Source of the DNA: Bartonella taylorii 8TBB | Lineage (GTDB): Bacteria > Pseudomonadota > Alphaproteobacteria > Rhizobiales > Rhizobiaceae | Length of the DNA: 64,000 bases | Assembly (NCBI RefSeq): GCF_902825155.1 | Contig: NZ_CADEAG010000002.1 | Coordinates: 178,747 to 242,746 of the forward strand | Direction: 5' to 3' | Shown: positions 39,364 through 49,099 of the stretch, one piece after another | Position numbering within the stretch: position 1 is the stretch's first letter | Layout of the letters: every line of letters starts with the position of its first letter | Program-made: the position numbers and the translations under genes | The notes under the pieces: generated by a model | What the model saw: only the letters and a program-made list of their open reading frames with translations | What the model was told of the DNA's origin: nothing | The model's database searches: none

Positions 39364-41739
39364 ATGTATCCATTTTTTAAAAAAAAATTACGCATACTTT
39401 TCTTTATTTTTGGGATTATCGTTATATTCAGTTCTTGTGCTTGGGGGAATCTTGAATCGCAAAATACCATCATTGGACAAGAGATCACTTCTCATTCAAT
39501 TGATGAAATTATTCAGCAAAAACAGAATATTATTGAGACTCTTAAACAAAACACTGAAACTTTAGAAAAAGACTTTGAAAAGAAATCAGAAGATCCGCGT
39601 GCTTTGGTAGAATTGCGGTTACGTGCACAAGATATCAGTAAACGAGCTATAGAAGCAGCGTTTGTTTTGCGTGCTCCTCTTAATGATATTAATGCACTTC
39701 TTGATCAATTAACAGAATTCCATGATGATCTAAAAAATTTGGAAAAAACAGGCGAGGAACGCTCTCACTTGATGGAGCAAAAAGCTAAAATTAATAATAT
39801 AGTATTCCAGTTTGAAGCAATTTTTTTGACCACAAATAGAATAGCCGAACTTGCTATTTCTCAATCTCGAGAGCTTTTTAAACGCACACTTACACATAGG
39901 CTTGAGTTTTCGCTCTCGATGGTTAAACATCTCGCCCAGAAAACCAAAGAGGCTTCATCTGATTTTCTTTTTTTGTTGAGCTCTTGGTGGAATTTTGTAT
40001 TTTATTTCAAACTATTACAGCTATTTCTTTCTTTTTTGATTCCGCTTTTTATCGCTTTGGGACTTTCTTATTTTTCTCATAAAGTTCTTGCACATATGCG
40101 CTGCCACTTTATCAAGAGCAATGAGGAAGTATCTTATTTACAACGCTTATTGATTGCTTTTGTTTCAGTTCTTTTACCTTCGCTTGTGTGTGTTGTTTGC
40201 GTTTATCTTGTATTATTCTTGTTCCGTGGTTTTAGTTTGGATCCAGGGAAGCTCACAACAGTATTTGATATGGTAGGGTGTCAAATTATATTAATCTTTC
40301 TGATAAATCGTTTGGCCGTTGTTCTTTTATCATCGAATATGCCTCATATGCATCTTCTCAATATTGCACCGTCGGCAGCACATCAATTGGTGATTTTACT
40401 TATTTCTTTAGGTGTAATTTTGGCATTTGATGCTGTTCTCGATAGTATTTATCAAATAGTTTCAGCTTCTCTTTCTTTAACAATAGCCAAAAGTTTCGTT
40501 GCTGTTTTTTTGGTAGCGATACTACTGTTTATTATTTCGTTTGTGCCTTTGCGGTTTAGACGTGGGGATTCTCAAAGTGAAGAAAGAGAGCCGCGCTTTT
40601 TGCCACTTTATATACGTATTCCTCTCATTTTATTGGGAGTATTGCTGATTGTTATGGATTTTTTAGGCTATGTTGGTCTGGCACGTTTTATTATGCAGCA
40701 AATTATAATCGGCGGGGCATTTTTGATTTTAATGTATTTAGGGATGAAAAGCGCTCAAGCACTTGGAACTAAAGGACAATTTATGAAAACGAGCGTTGGT
40801 CATATTTTAATGAAACGGTTGCATTTAGAAGAGAAAACGATGAATCAATTGGGGGTTGTTATTAGTATTTTTCTCAGTTTTTTTGTTGTCGTATTTTGTG
40901 TAATGCCAATTGTTGCGCAGTTTGGATTTTCGTATTCCGACTTTAGAGCAGTGTTGTGGCAGTTGATGACGGGTTTTCAAATTGGAAATGTGTCTATTTC
41001 TTTGATTTCTATTGTAACAGGAATCGTTGTTTTTTTCTCCTGTTTTTTCGTCATTCGTCAATTTGTCGGTTGGCTAGATGGAACTGTATTGGCACATGGT
41101 GAATTCGATCCTGGGGTGCGTAATTCTATCAAAACGGTTATAAATTATTGTGGTGTTGTCGTGTCAGTTTTGATAGGGCTGTCAATGGCAGGCTTGGATC
41201 TTAAAAATTTTGCGCTTATTGCTGGTGGGCTTTCGCTTGGTATAGGTTTTGGCTTGCAAAATATTGTTCAAAATTTTGTTTCTGGGCTGATTATTTTGGT
41301 TGGAAGACCATTTAAACTAGGAGATTATGTAGAATCTGGATCAGTAGGTGGTATTGTCAAACGTATTAGTGTGCGTGCAACGGAACTTGAAACATTGCAG
41401 CGCAAGACGATTATTATTCCTAATTCAAGTCTCATCAATAATAATGTTAGTAATTGGACTCGGCGTAGTAAAATGGGGCGTATTGATATCCCTGTTACTG
41501 TTTCCTCCAATCTTGCTCCAGACCGTGTTGTTGAAATTTTGTTAGAGATTGCTTCTGCAACAGAAGGGGTTTTAAAAAATCCTGCACCACGAGTGAGTTT
41601 TACTGCATTTGATAGTAAGAAATTTTCATTTAATTTGGCTATCTATGTGCCTAATATCACTTCACCCTCTAAGGTGACTAATACTCTTCGCTTTGTATTA
41701 TATAAGCGTTTTGTTGAGGAAGGAATCCTAGAATGCTAA
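39364..41739 (+). CDS. MscS family mechanosensitive channel, large type (DUF3772)
   Basis: This 791-residue protein has an N-terminal export signal (FFIFGIIVIFSSCAWG), a periplasmic coiled-coil domain of the DUF3772 type (about residues 35-200) and a bundle of membrane segments. The pore and beta domain follow near residues 600-700, marked by GLSLGIGFGLQNIVQNFVSG, GRPFKLGDYVE and IIPNSSLINNNVSNWTR. Channels of this class release solutes during hypo-osmotic shock. The next gene starts inside its last codons (41733), indicating translational coupling. Confidence 0.9.
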   Translation: MYPFFKKKLRILFFIFGIIVIFSSCAWGNLESQNTIIGQEITSHSIDEIIQQKQNIIETLKQNTETLEKDFEKKSEDPRALVELRLRAQDISKRAIEAAFVLRAPLNDINALLDQLTEFHDDLKNLEKTGEERSHLMEQKAKINNIVFQFEAIFLTTNRIAELAISQSRELFKRTLTHRLEFSLSMVKHLAQKTKEASSDFLFLLSSWWNFVFYFKLLQLFLSFLIPLFIALGLSYFSHKVLAHMRCHFIKSNEEVSYLQRLLIAFVSVLLPSLVCVVCVYLVLFLFRGFSLDPGKLTTVFDMVGCQIILIFLINRLAVVLLSSNMPHMHLLNIAPSAAHQLVILLISLGVILAFDAVLDSIYQIVSASLSLTIAKSFVAVFLVAILLFIISFVPLRFRRGDSQSEEREPRFLPLYIRIPLILLGVLLIVMDFLGYVGLARFIMQQIIIGGAFLILMYLGMKSAQALGTKGQFMKTSVGHILMKRLHLEEKTMNQLGVVISIFLSFFVVVFCVMPIVAQFGFSYSDFRAVLWQLMTGFQIGNVSISLISIVTGIVVFFSCFFVIRQFVGWLDGTVLAHGEFDPGVRNSIKTVINYCGVVVSVLIGLSMAGLDLKNFALIAGGLSLGIGFGLQNIVQNFVSGLIILVGRPFKLGDYVESGSVGGIVKRISVRATELETLQRKTIIIPNSSLINNNVSNWTRRSKMGRIDIPVTVSSNLAPDRVVEILLEIASATEGVLKNPAPRVSFTAFDSKKFSFNLAIYVPNITSPSKVTNTLRFVLYKRFVEEGILEC

Positions 41740-42005
41740 AATATTTTCACATTTTTATAGTGACAGCACTGTTGGATATTTTGACTATGAAAGCTTTTGC
41801 AGCAACGGTGAAGAATACTGATTTAAAGGCACAATCTCTCATCATTGTTGAAGGGAGTATACCTTTAAATATCTCGTTGAATGCTCATCAAACAGTTACG
41901 ATTTGTATGAAGGGGTGTTTTATCACTTTTCCTAATAAAGACCGTTTTGCAATAAAGGCAGAGGATAATATAGAAATCAGTAAGGGTAGAGCAATTTTTA
42001 AGTAA
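41733..42005 (+). CDS. Small exported protein coupled to the MscS gene
   Basis: This 90-residue protein overlaps the channel gene by seven bases (ATGCTAA). An N-terminal signal peptide (about residues 1-23, ending MKAFA-A) is followed by a small domain with two Cys in TICMKGCFITFPNKD and alternating hydrophobic residues, suggesting beta structure. I recognise no family with a known function. The two Cys could form a disulfide in the periplasm. Coupling suggests it may work with the channel. Confidence 0.65.
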   Translation: MLKYFHIFIVTALLDILTMKAFAATVKNTDLKAQSLIIVEGSIPLNISLNAHQTVTICMKGCFITFPNKDRFAIKAEDNIEISKGRAIFK

Positions 42006-42669
42006 AATGGTTTAAAATTTTTGTAATTACATAAGATTTAGAAGGACTATAATATCACTTTTGTGTAAATCGATAGTAGTACGATTAAAGAGAGAAAGAT
42101 AAAAAGTATAGTTTTCGGTAAGATAGTGAGATTTTTAAATATACACATAATTTGAAATGGTGCTCTCAGTCTAATGACTTTTAGATATTTCTGCAGTATT
42201 CTTAGTATTTTATATCAATAATAAAAGCCAATTTAATTTTGTTAATTATATAAGAAATTACGTTATTTCAGGATAATTTATTTTCTAAATATTGTATTAA
42301 CTATAAAATATTTGTAATAATAACTGGTAGATAGGGACTTTCCAAAAATCATCTGTATCACTTTAGAAAATGTCCCAAGAAAACAGACTGTTGAATGATA
42401 CAGTATGTGGTTTTTGAGGCAACAATTTAGACAAGAAAATATCATAATATATTTTTTAAAAATAAAAGTTGTTTTTATTACATTTTTATATTTTTAAGTA
42501 TTGATTATTAATAATATATTAAAAATAATTAAAATTTATTTACTAACCTTAAATTTTGATGTAATTATAGAAGAGTATATGTGATTTTGCAGCGTAAAAT
42601 TTTAAGCACTTTGTTTTTTAAAATGTGATTTTTGATTATATTTGAATAATAGCAGTGGGGTATAATTTT
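42006..42669. other. AT-rich upstream region of the Hbp-like gene
   Basis: There is no gene in about 660 bases. It probably holds the promoter and regulators of the outer membrane protein. Bartonella hemin-binding protein promoters are known to carry an Irr-bound H-box; I cannot confirm one here by eye. Confidence 0.45.
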
Positions 42670-43665
42670 ATGAATACAAAATTTATAACAGCATCCGTTT
42701 TTACTTTCGTTTCAGCTTCTATAGTACAGGCAGCAGATGTGGTTGTTCCTGAACAGCCAGAACATGTTGCTTCATCAGTTATTGTTTCTCCACCTTTTTC
42801 TTGGACAGGTTTTTATTTTGGAGGCCAAGTTGGTGGTTTTTCAAGTAAGATTTCTGCAACTACTCGTAATGTTAATATTCCTCTCTATCCTGATGAGGCA
42901 AGTAAAAGTAAACCATGGGTACCCATCGAGAAACAGTATATGCCTGAGCTTTCTGGTTTTGTAGGTGGTTTTTATTTAGGTGCCAATATGGATCTTGGCA
43001 ATAATTTTGTCGTGGGGCTTGAAACAGATATACTTCTTTCTGGTCGCAAAGATACAAAAACTAGCGTCCATTATAATGATTCTGGTGAAGGTGGAGGTGG
43101 AAAGCCCCCAGAGGGTGGAAAGCTACCAGAGGGTGGAAAGCCCCCAGAGAGTGGAACAGACACAGATGGGGGAACAGACACAGATGGGGGAACAGACACA
43201 GATGGGGGAACAGACACGGAGAAGGGAACTACAGAACAGAAAAAACGGGTAAGGGTTAAGAAATTAAGAAATGGGGTAAACAGAGATGTGGGAGGGACAG
43301 AGAAAGACAGCATAACTTTTAGCCATAGATTAAAAGAGAAATGGGTTGGTGCCACACGGATACGTGTTGGTTTTTCTGCTGATCGTATTATGCCGTATAT
43401 CTCTGGTGGTATTGCTTATGGGCAATTTCAAGATACACTGTCGACAAAGATTACTGGAACAGAGCCCTTTAATGCTATATCAGATGATACAAAGATGATG
43501 ATTGGTTATACTCTGGGTGGTGGTGTTGACGTTGCAGTAGCAGATAATGTTATTTTGCGTGCGGAATACCGTTATTCAGATTTTGGTAAAAAGAAATTCA
43601 AAGATGAGATTGAACTTAAGTATAAGACAAATGATTTGCGTATTGGTGTAGCTTATAAATTTTAA
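42670..43665 (+). CDS. Outer membrane beta-barrel protein, hemin-binding protein (Hbp/Omp25) type
   Basis: This is a 331-residue porin-like protein. The start is ATG 42670 (MNTKFITASVFTFVSAS); the frame can be read back to a GTG at 42655. A signal peptide ends at VQAADVV. The mature part begins with the family motif PFSWTGFYFGGQVGG and ends in a beta-strand LRIGVAYKF with the terminal Phe typical of barrels. Omp25/31 and Bartonella Hbp proteins share this plan; Hbps bind hemin at the cell surface. An inserted surface loop (about residues 142-190) is made of two families of 6-residue repeats encoded by 18-bp units (43096-43224). Confidence 0.85.
   Translation: MNTKFITASVFTFVSASIVQAADVVVPEQPEHVASSVIVSPPFSWTGFYFGGQVGGFSSKISATTRNVNIPLYPDEASKSKPWVPIEKQYMPELSGFVGGFYLGANMDLGNNFVVGLETDILLSGRKDTKTSVHYNDSGEGGGGKPPEGGKLPEGGKPPESGTDTDGGTDTDGGTDTDGGTDTEKGTTEQKKRVRVKKLRNGVNRDVGGTEKDSITFSHRLKEKWVGATRIRVGFSADRIMPYISGGIAYGQFQDTLSTKITGTEPFNAISDDTKMMIGYTLGGGVDVAVADNVILRAEYRYSDFGKKKFKDEIELKYKTNDLRIGVAYKF
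43096..43224 (+). repeat. Two adjacent 18-bp tandem repeat arrays inside the Hbp-like gene
   Basis: Unit A (GGTGGAAAGCCCCCAGAG) occurs three times at 43096-43149, with one copy carrying two changes (GCTACCAGAG). Unit B (GGAACAGACACAGATGGG) occurs three times at 43153-43206 and once in a degenerate form to 43224. The units encode GGKPPE and GTDTDG. Being multiples of three, copy-number changes keep the frame and alter only a predicted surface loop. Confidence 0.95.
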
Positions 43666-43692
43666 TTTTTGTGAACTTAAATTGATTTTCAG

Positions 43693-43725
43693 AGGTCCTA
43701 TCTTTTATGGGGCCTTTGTTTTTAT
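43693..43725 (+). terminator. Terminator after the Hbp-like gene
   Basis: A 6-bp stem AGGTCC/GGGCCT with one G-T pair (43693-43715) is followed by a T-rich run, about 30 bases after the stop codon. Confidence 0.55.
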
Positions 43726-44014
43726 TTGCTATCCTGTAGAATATTATCCTTTGTAGAGATAAAGGAAGCCTTTAATTTTTAAATGCTTATGATGAAATGA
43801 GAGTAACTGTGAGATTTCCATTTTTTAGAATGAAAAATTTCAAGGTCATTGGCACGATTAAAATGCATATTCAAAAAGGAATTATGATTCGCAATCAAGA
43901 CCGTTAAATGCTGTTTGGTAGTGTTATAATGAAGTTGCAAAAGCTGGTTTAGAAGGTGTTTATTTTTGTTGATTTCTAATAAACTATTGAAAATAAGGAG
44001 AAATACACATACTG

Positions 44015-44100
44015 TGGTGCGGACGGCGGGACTTGAACCCGCAAGGTCTTAGACCGGCAGATTTTAAGTCTGCTATGTTTACCGTTTTCATCACGTCCGC
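44015..44100 (-). tRNA. tRNA-Leu (anticodon TAA)
   Basis: The minus strand encodes an 86-base class II tRNA. The acceptor stem is GCGGACG/CGTCCGC, the anticodon arm is GCAGA-CTTAAAA-TCTGC with TAA, and a long variable arm and encoded CCA are present. It reads UUA/UUG. Confidence 0.96.
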
Positions 44101-44247
44101 GATAAGAGCTCTCTCATAAGCTATATCTTTTATTGAATCAAGAATTAATGATTAAGAGCAGAACTTTTCGTATTTGGTTCAATTTCTGACTGACAATGGT
44201 TGTCTTTATAGTTAGAAGGAGCCTGTATAATATTAACGAAGCATGAA

Positions 44248-45528
44248 ATGATTGGTGTTATGAGCAGTAAATTTATTCGAGACGTAAATAAAGCTATGGT
44301 GGCTTTGCATCATGTGTTTGCTGAAACACCACTTCAGAGAAATGATTTTCTTAGTCAAAAATATGATGCAGAAATTTATTTAAAACGTGAAGATTTAACA
44401 CCAGTGCGGTCATATAAGATTCGCGGTGCGTTTAATTTTGTTTCAGAGATGCTTGATAAGATCTCTCAAGATGCTGCATTTGTTTGTGCATCAGCGGGGA
44501 ATCATGCGCAAGGAGTGTCCTTTGTTTGTCGCTATTTTAAGCGTAAAGGCGTGATTTTTATGCCTGTGACGACTCCGCAACAGAAAATTGATAAGACGCG
44601 CGTTTTTGGTAAAGAGTTTATTGATATCCGTTTAGTTGGTGAGACGTTTGATCAATGTTATGCGGCTGCGCAGTCTTTTGCTGTGGAGAGTGGGGGAGTG
44701 ATGGCACCACCTTTTGATGATATTCGCATTATTACGGGGCAGGCGACGATTCTTTGTGAGTCTGTTTTGCAATGGAAAAAACTTAATGGGGAGAGTGAGC
44801 CAGATTTGATGATTGTACCTGTAGGTGGTGGTGGTTTAGCTAGTGGTGTGAGCAAATTTTTACGTGAATATGGTTGGAAAACCGAGCTTCGTTTTGTTGA
44901 ACCACAAAGAGCTGCAAGTTTGCTTGCTTGTTTGAAGAGTGGAAAACGTGTCAAGCTTGAAACTATCGATACATTTGTAGATGGTGCTGCTGTGGCTGAA
45001 ATTGGTGCGTTAAATTACACAATGCTAAAGCAATTTTCACCCGATTCTGTTATTACAGTTCCTGAAAATCGTGTTTGTTCTACAATGGTTGAAATGCTCA
45101 ATGTTGAAGGTGTAGTTCTTGAACCAGCAGGTGCTTTATCAATCGATGCTCTTAACAGTATTTCTTCTCAAGAGTTGAAAGGAAAAAAAATTCTTCTTGT
45201 TATTTCAGGTGGTAATTTTGATTTTGAGCGTTTGCCAGATATTAAAGAGCGTTCTTTGCGATTTCAGGGCTTAAGAAAGTATTTTATTTTTAGTTTTCCG
45301 CAACATCCTGGTGCGTTGCGTAGTTTTCTTGCTCAACTTTCTCCAGATGATGATATTGTGCGTTTTGAATATCTCAAAAAATCATCTAGAAGTTTTGGTT
45401 CTGTGTTGATCGCAATTGAAACAAAAAAATACGATAATTTTTGCCTCTTAGAGAAAAAGTTTCAAGCTTTAGGTTGGCGTTATCGTGATATTACCGACGA
45501 TCAAACATTGTTTGATTTTGTTATTTGA
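44248..45528 (+). CDS. ilvA: Threonine dehydratase (biosynthetic)
   Basis: This 426-residue PLP enzyme deaminates threonine to 2-oxobutyrate, the entry into isoleucine synthesis. The PLP Lys is in SYKIRGAFNFV, and the phosphate-binding glycines are in PVGGGGLASGV. The C-terminal part (from about residue 345, KYFIFSFPQHPGALRSFL) is a single ACT-like regulatory domain, as in the short biosynthetic form. ATG 44248 is used; ATG 44260 (MSSKFIRDVNKAM) is an equally plausible start. Confidence 0.94.
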   Translation: MIGVMSSKFIRDVNKAMVALHHVFAETPLQRNDFLSQKYDAEIYLKREDLTPVRSYKIRGAFNFVSEMLDKISQDAAFVCASAGNHAQGVSFVCRYFKRKGVIFMPVTTPQQKIDKTRVFGKEFIDIRLVGETFDQCYAAAQSFAVESGGVMAPPFDDIRIITGQATILCESVLQWKKLNGESEPDLMIVPVGGGGLASGVSKFLREYGWKTELRFVEPQRAASLLACLKSGKRVKLETIDTFVDGAAVAEIGALNYTMLKQFSPDSVITVPENRVCSTMVEMLNVEGVVLEPAGALSIDALNSISSQELKGKKILLVISGGNFDFERLPDIKERSLRFQGLRKYFIFSFPQHPGALRSFLAQLSPDDDIVRFEYLKKSSRSFGSVLIAIETKKYDNFCLLEKKFQALGWRYRDITDDQTLFDFVI

Positions 45529-45565
45529 GAAGCGGAACTTTTTGCAAAAGTGAGAGATATTAAGA

Positions 45566-46096
45566 ATGAAATCTGTTTTTTATTTTTTACTGAGTCTGTT
45601 CTTGTTTTTAAGTGTTGCTAAACAGATTTCAGCATCTGAGCCAGCGACAATACAAAAAACTGAACTTTCAAGATTAATTATTGATGTCAATAATGCTGTA
45701 AAAAATGGGAATTTTGCACCTATTGCTGCTTATATGCCTGATCGGCTTTATAAAGAAATGGCGCGCCGATTGAAGACGACAGAGAATAATTTACGTCACA
45801 GTTTTCTTAAACAGCTGCGTGTTCAATTTGAGAGTTTGCCTGATGGTGCTTATTTTTTAGATGAAACAAACATAGATTATTTGCAAACTGATAAAGGTAC
45901 TTTTTATGCTTTGATTCCGACGACGCTTGAGATGAAAAATCGCATCATCCAATATAAAACGTTGGCGATTTTTGATAAAACGCAATGGTATTTAATCTAT
46001 GGTGGTCAGAAAACTTTACAAAATCCAGTTTTTCTAGAAATTTATCCTGATTTTGATAGGGTACATTTACCGAAGGAGACAATAATAAAGAAATAA
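45566..46096 (+). CDS. Putative secreted protein, function unknown
   Basis: This 176-residue protein has a clear signal peptide (about residues 1-23, YFLLSLFLFLSVAKQISA). The mature domain contains IIDVNNAVKNGNFAPIAAYMPDRLY, a pattern seen in small periplasmic NTF2- or DUF4440-like folds, but I cannot assign a family. It lies 37 bases after ilvA on the same strand and may be co-transcribed. Bartonella and related genomes have many such exported proteins. Confidence 0.65.
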   Translation: MKSVFYFLLSLFLFLSVAKQISASEPATIQKTELSRLIIDVNNAVKNGNFAPIAAYMPDRLYKEMARRLKTTENNLRHSFLKQLRVQFESLPDGAYFLDETNIDYLQTDKGTFYALIPTTLEMKNRIIQYKTLAIFDKTQWYLIYGGQKTLQNPVFLEIYPDFDRVHLPKETIIKK

Positions 46097-46399
46097 GTGA
46101 TTAAAACATTGTGTTTCTTGTTTGTGATAAATAACTTTCGCAAAGCACTTGCTTTTTTGTCATAATCCTACGATAATATAAATGAAGGTGTTTAAGCTGG
46201 TTAATTTAATTAGCTCTTTGGAGAATGAATTTATGCACCTTTTTCCTTGATTTCAGGGTGTTCATTGGGTGCGCAAATCGCTCTTTCAAGCGTTGCTTAA
46301 CAAATTTGTAATATCAAGATCTTTTTTGCGCGGATTCTTGAGTAACAGAGTTCAGCTTGTTACTTGTTTAGAGTCGTTGAGCTGAGGAAAGATTTTATT
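46097..46399. other. Intergenic region before the DEAD-box gene
   Basis: About 300 bases with no gene. It is the likely promoter region of the helicase gene, and no distinct motif is claimed. Confidence 0.4.
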
Positions 46400-47779
46400 T
46401 TGACCATAAATAGAGAAAATGTTTTCATAAAGTTGGGTTTATCTACTCTTTTGAGTAAAAACTTGCTCATGGCTGGTATGAGTAAACCTACACCTATTCA
46501 AGAAAAAGCTATTCCAGCGATGTTGAATGGGCATGATATGTTAGGTATTGCACAGACAGGTTCTGGGAAGACATTGGCATTTAGTTTACCTATTCTAAAT
46601 CAAATTTTGGCTTTGGGCGATAAACGCTGCCCTAAAACTGCGCGAGCTTTGATTTTGGTTCCTACGCGTGAACTCGCTGTTCAGATTGATGAAACAATTC
46701 GTGTTGTTGCAAGAGGAACGCATCTTTCAACATGTCTTATTTTTGGTGGGGTATCGCGTTTAAAACAAATTAAACGCATAGGAGCTGGTGTGGATGTTTT
46801 GATAGCAACGCCAGGGCGTTTAAGAGATCTTGTTCGTGAAAAATGCGTTGATCTTTCTCAATCTCGTTTTTTAGTTTTGGATGAAGCAGATCGTATGTTA
46901 GATATGGGGTTTATTAATGATGTACAGCAAATCGCAAAGCTTTTGCACCAAGAGCGTCAGACAGCGCTTTTTTCTGCGACAATGCCGAAAGAAATTACTG
47001 TACTTGCAAAGTGTTTGCTCAATGATCCAGTAAAAATAGAGGTTACTCCTCAAGGGACAACCGTTGCAGAAATTACTCAGAAATTATATTGCGTTCCTAC
47101 TAGTGAAAAAAAGAATGTTTTAGGTAAACTTTTGACAAATCCAGCTCTCACTTCGGTCATTGTTTTTACTCGAACTAAACATGGTGCTGATGCTGTCACG
47201 CGTACTTTAACAAAAATAGGGTATCCTGTTGCAACAATTCATGGAAATAAATCGCAAAGTGCTCGCCAGTCTGCCTTAAAAGCTTTTCGTGAACGGGCTG
47301 TGCGGATTCTTGTTGCGACAGACATTGCAGCGCGCGGTATTGATGTACTAGGAATAAGCCACGTTATTAATTACGATTTACCAGATGATGCTGAAAGTTA
47401 TGTGCATCGTATCGGTCGTACAGGACGTAATGGTGCGTCTGGTGAAGCACTCACACTTTTTGATGAAGGAGTAGAAGGAGCGCGGTTGCGTGCTGTAGAG
47501 CGTTTGATTTCTATGCGGTTAGTGCGTGAAGCTGTTCCAGTACAGTTTGCTGCATTTTCAGAAAAGCTGATTGTGTCAGAAGATGAAAAAATCGAAAACA
47601 GTAAACTTTGTTTTAGAAAATCTAAACGTCAGAAGCGGTTTTTGAATTGTAAAGATAAAGCTGAACAATTACAGGGCAAAAATTCTCCATCTCCAAATGA
47701 AAGGCACAAAAAAGCAAAGGCGACTGCAAAGCGTACGAAATCTTTGCGTTTTCGCAAGTCAGTGCAGAAGGCAGCTTGA
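46400..47779 (+). CDS. rhlE: DEAD-box RNA helicase (RhlE type)
   Basis: This RNA helicase remodels structured RNA, for example in ribosome assembly or mRNA decay. Motifs run in order: Q-motif (KPTPIQEKAIPAML), I (AQTGSGKT), Ia (PTRELA), II (DEADRMLDMGF), III (SAT), V (ARGID), VI (HRIGRTGRNG). A Lys/Arg-rich tail follows (about the last 70 residues). TTG 46400 is preferred as start because GAGGAAA lies nine bases before it and it gives TINRENVFIKLGLS; the frame extends further to TTG 46364 without a ribosome site. Confidence 0.92.
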   Translation: MTINRENVFIKLGLSTLLSKNLLMAGMSKPTPIQEKAIPAMLNGHDMLGIAQTGSGKTLAFSLPILNQILALGDKRCPKTARALILVPTRELAVQIDETIRVVARGTHLSTCLIFGGVSRLKQIKRIGAGVDVLIATPGRLRDLVREKCVDLSQSRFLVLDEADRMLDMGFINDVQQIAKLLHQERQTALFSATMPKEITVLAKCLLNDPVKIEVTPQGTTVAEITQKLYCVPTSEKKNVLGKLLTNPALTSVIVFTRTKHGADAVTRTLTKIGYPVATIHGNKSQSARQSALKAFRERAVRILVATDIAARGIDVLGISHVINYDLPDDAESYVHRIGRTGRNGASGEALTLFDEGVEGARLRAVERLISMRLVREAVPVQFAAFSEKLIVSEDEKIENSKLCFRKSKRQKRFLNCKDKAEQLQGKNSPSPNERHKKAKATAKRTKSLRFRKSVQKAA

Positions 47780-48559
47780 GTAAAATCTTTAGAAGAAATC
47801 GTGAGCTTAGAATATTTTCTTCTTTTCGATTTCTTCTCAGTTTAAATGAGGGAAAGAGAAATACAAACAACATTCTCGCAAAAATAAGAGGGCTTTTAAA
47901 AGGCTCTTATTTTTTTAAATAAAAACATTTTGCATGTCTAGTATAATCAAAAATATCTTGGAAAGAAATCATCATTCGTATTAATCAGTAGAAGCGACTT
48001 TAAAAAAAATTATTCTCTCGTATCTATTGGTGCATGCTCCATTTTTAAAGATGTGAATAAGTACAAACATTACTTATAATAGGGATGTGTTGTTTTGTTT
48101 TTCTATGCTGACTTATAATATAAGAGAATTTTATAGTTGATGAAAATTCTTTCAGTCTTCTTCCAACTTAATTGCAATAATATTTTGGTATATCTGGAGA
48201 TGATATTGATAGATTTTGCTTTCGTTTGATACGCATTGCAATTGGAAGTGCAGAACGGAGAACGATGTGCATTCTTCCCTTATATTTTTTGAGTGATAGG
48301 AATTTTTATTATGTTTGATAATAAGTGAATAATATCTGATAATAAGACTTTAACTATTGTCGTTCAATTAATTTGTTTAGTTATGAGATTGTTGATATGT
48401 CATAGGCTCTCGTTGAATTTTTCATAACAGAACTTATTAGAACTCAAAGAAGCTAAAAAAAACAAAAAATGATGCACTTTACAAAAGCATATTTTAAAAT
48501 TCTGTTCTCTTAAATCTACTTGTACTCTTTAATCTCAAAAAACGCTATTAAAAAGAGAG
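47780..48559. other. Gene-free region with a terminator
   Basis: About 780 bases. The left end holds the terminator at 47881-47915. The rest is AT-rich with no supported gene. Confidence 0.5.
47881..47915 (+). terminator. Terminator after rhlE
   Basis: An 8-bp or longer stem AAATAAGAG/CTCTTATTT with an inner GGCTTTTAAAAGG loop is followed by T residues. Confidence 0.75.
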
Positions 48560-48634
48560 TGGCTCCCCGGGCCGGATTCGAACCAGCGACCAACCGGTTA
48601 ACAGCCGGTTGCTCTACCGCTGAGCTACCGGGGA
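48560..48634 (-). tRNA. tRNA-Asn (anticodon GTT)
   Basis: The minus strand gives TCCCCGGTAGCTCAG at the 5' end. The anticodon arm is ACCGG-CTGTTAA-CCGGT with GTT. T-arm GGTTCGAATCC and encoded CCA are present. Confidence 0.97.
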
Positions 48635-48821
48635 ACAGTGCCAAGTTATTCAACTGCAAGGGCTATAGCAAAGCAATACTGATTTGCAAAGGATAAAATT
48701 ACTTTTTTTTAAAAAAAATGTCATAAATCGCAGAAGAAGAGGAAAAAAGAGCAGAGAAGATTTTCTATACCTTGACGGATGCGTTGCCTTCCCTTATTGA
48801 CATCTTCATGTTTGTCGACGA

Positions 48822-48895
48822 GGCCTCGTGGCAGAATGGTTACGCAGAGGACTGCAAATCCTTGTATCCCGGTTCGATTCCGGGCGAGGCCTCCA
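48822..48895 (+). tRNA. tRNA-Cys (anticodon GCA)
   Basis: The plus strand gives GGCCTCGTGGCAGAATGG at the 5' end. The anticodon loop contains TGCAAAT with GCA, the T-arm contains GGTTCGATTCC, the acceptor stem is GGCCTCG/CGAGGCC, and CCA is encoded. It is divergent from tRNA-Asn about 190 bases away. Confidence 0.97.
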
Positions 48896-49099
48896 GCCGG
48901 TTTTAAATAAAATGGCTTTGAGTGGATAATATGCGCAAGTAAACGGCTTTCCTTTATGGTAAGAGATTTTATCACGAGAAATAGTGCGGTTAGAATCTAA
49001 TTGTTGACTGTAGCGTACTTTTTTGTAACACCCACAGTAAAAGATTTTAGGCCCTCATTATCGCCGTTTTGTTGTGGTTCTTGTTTTATGTAGGAGAAG

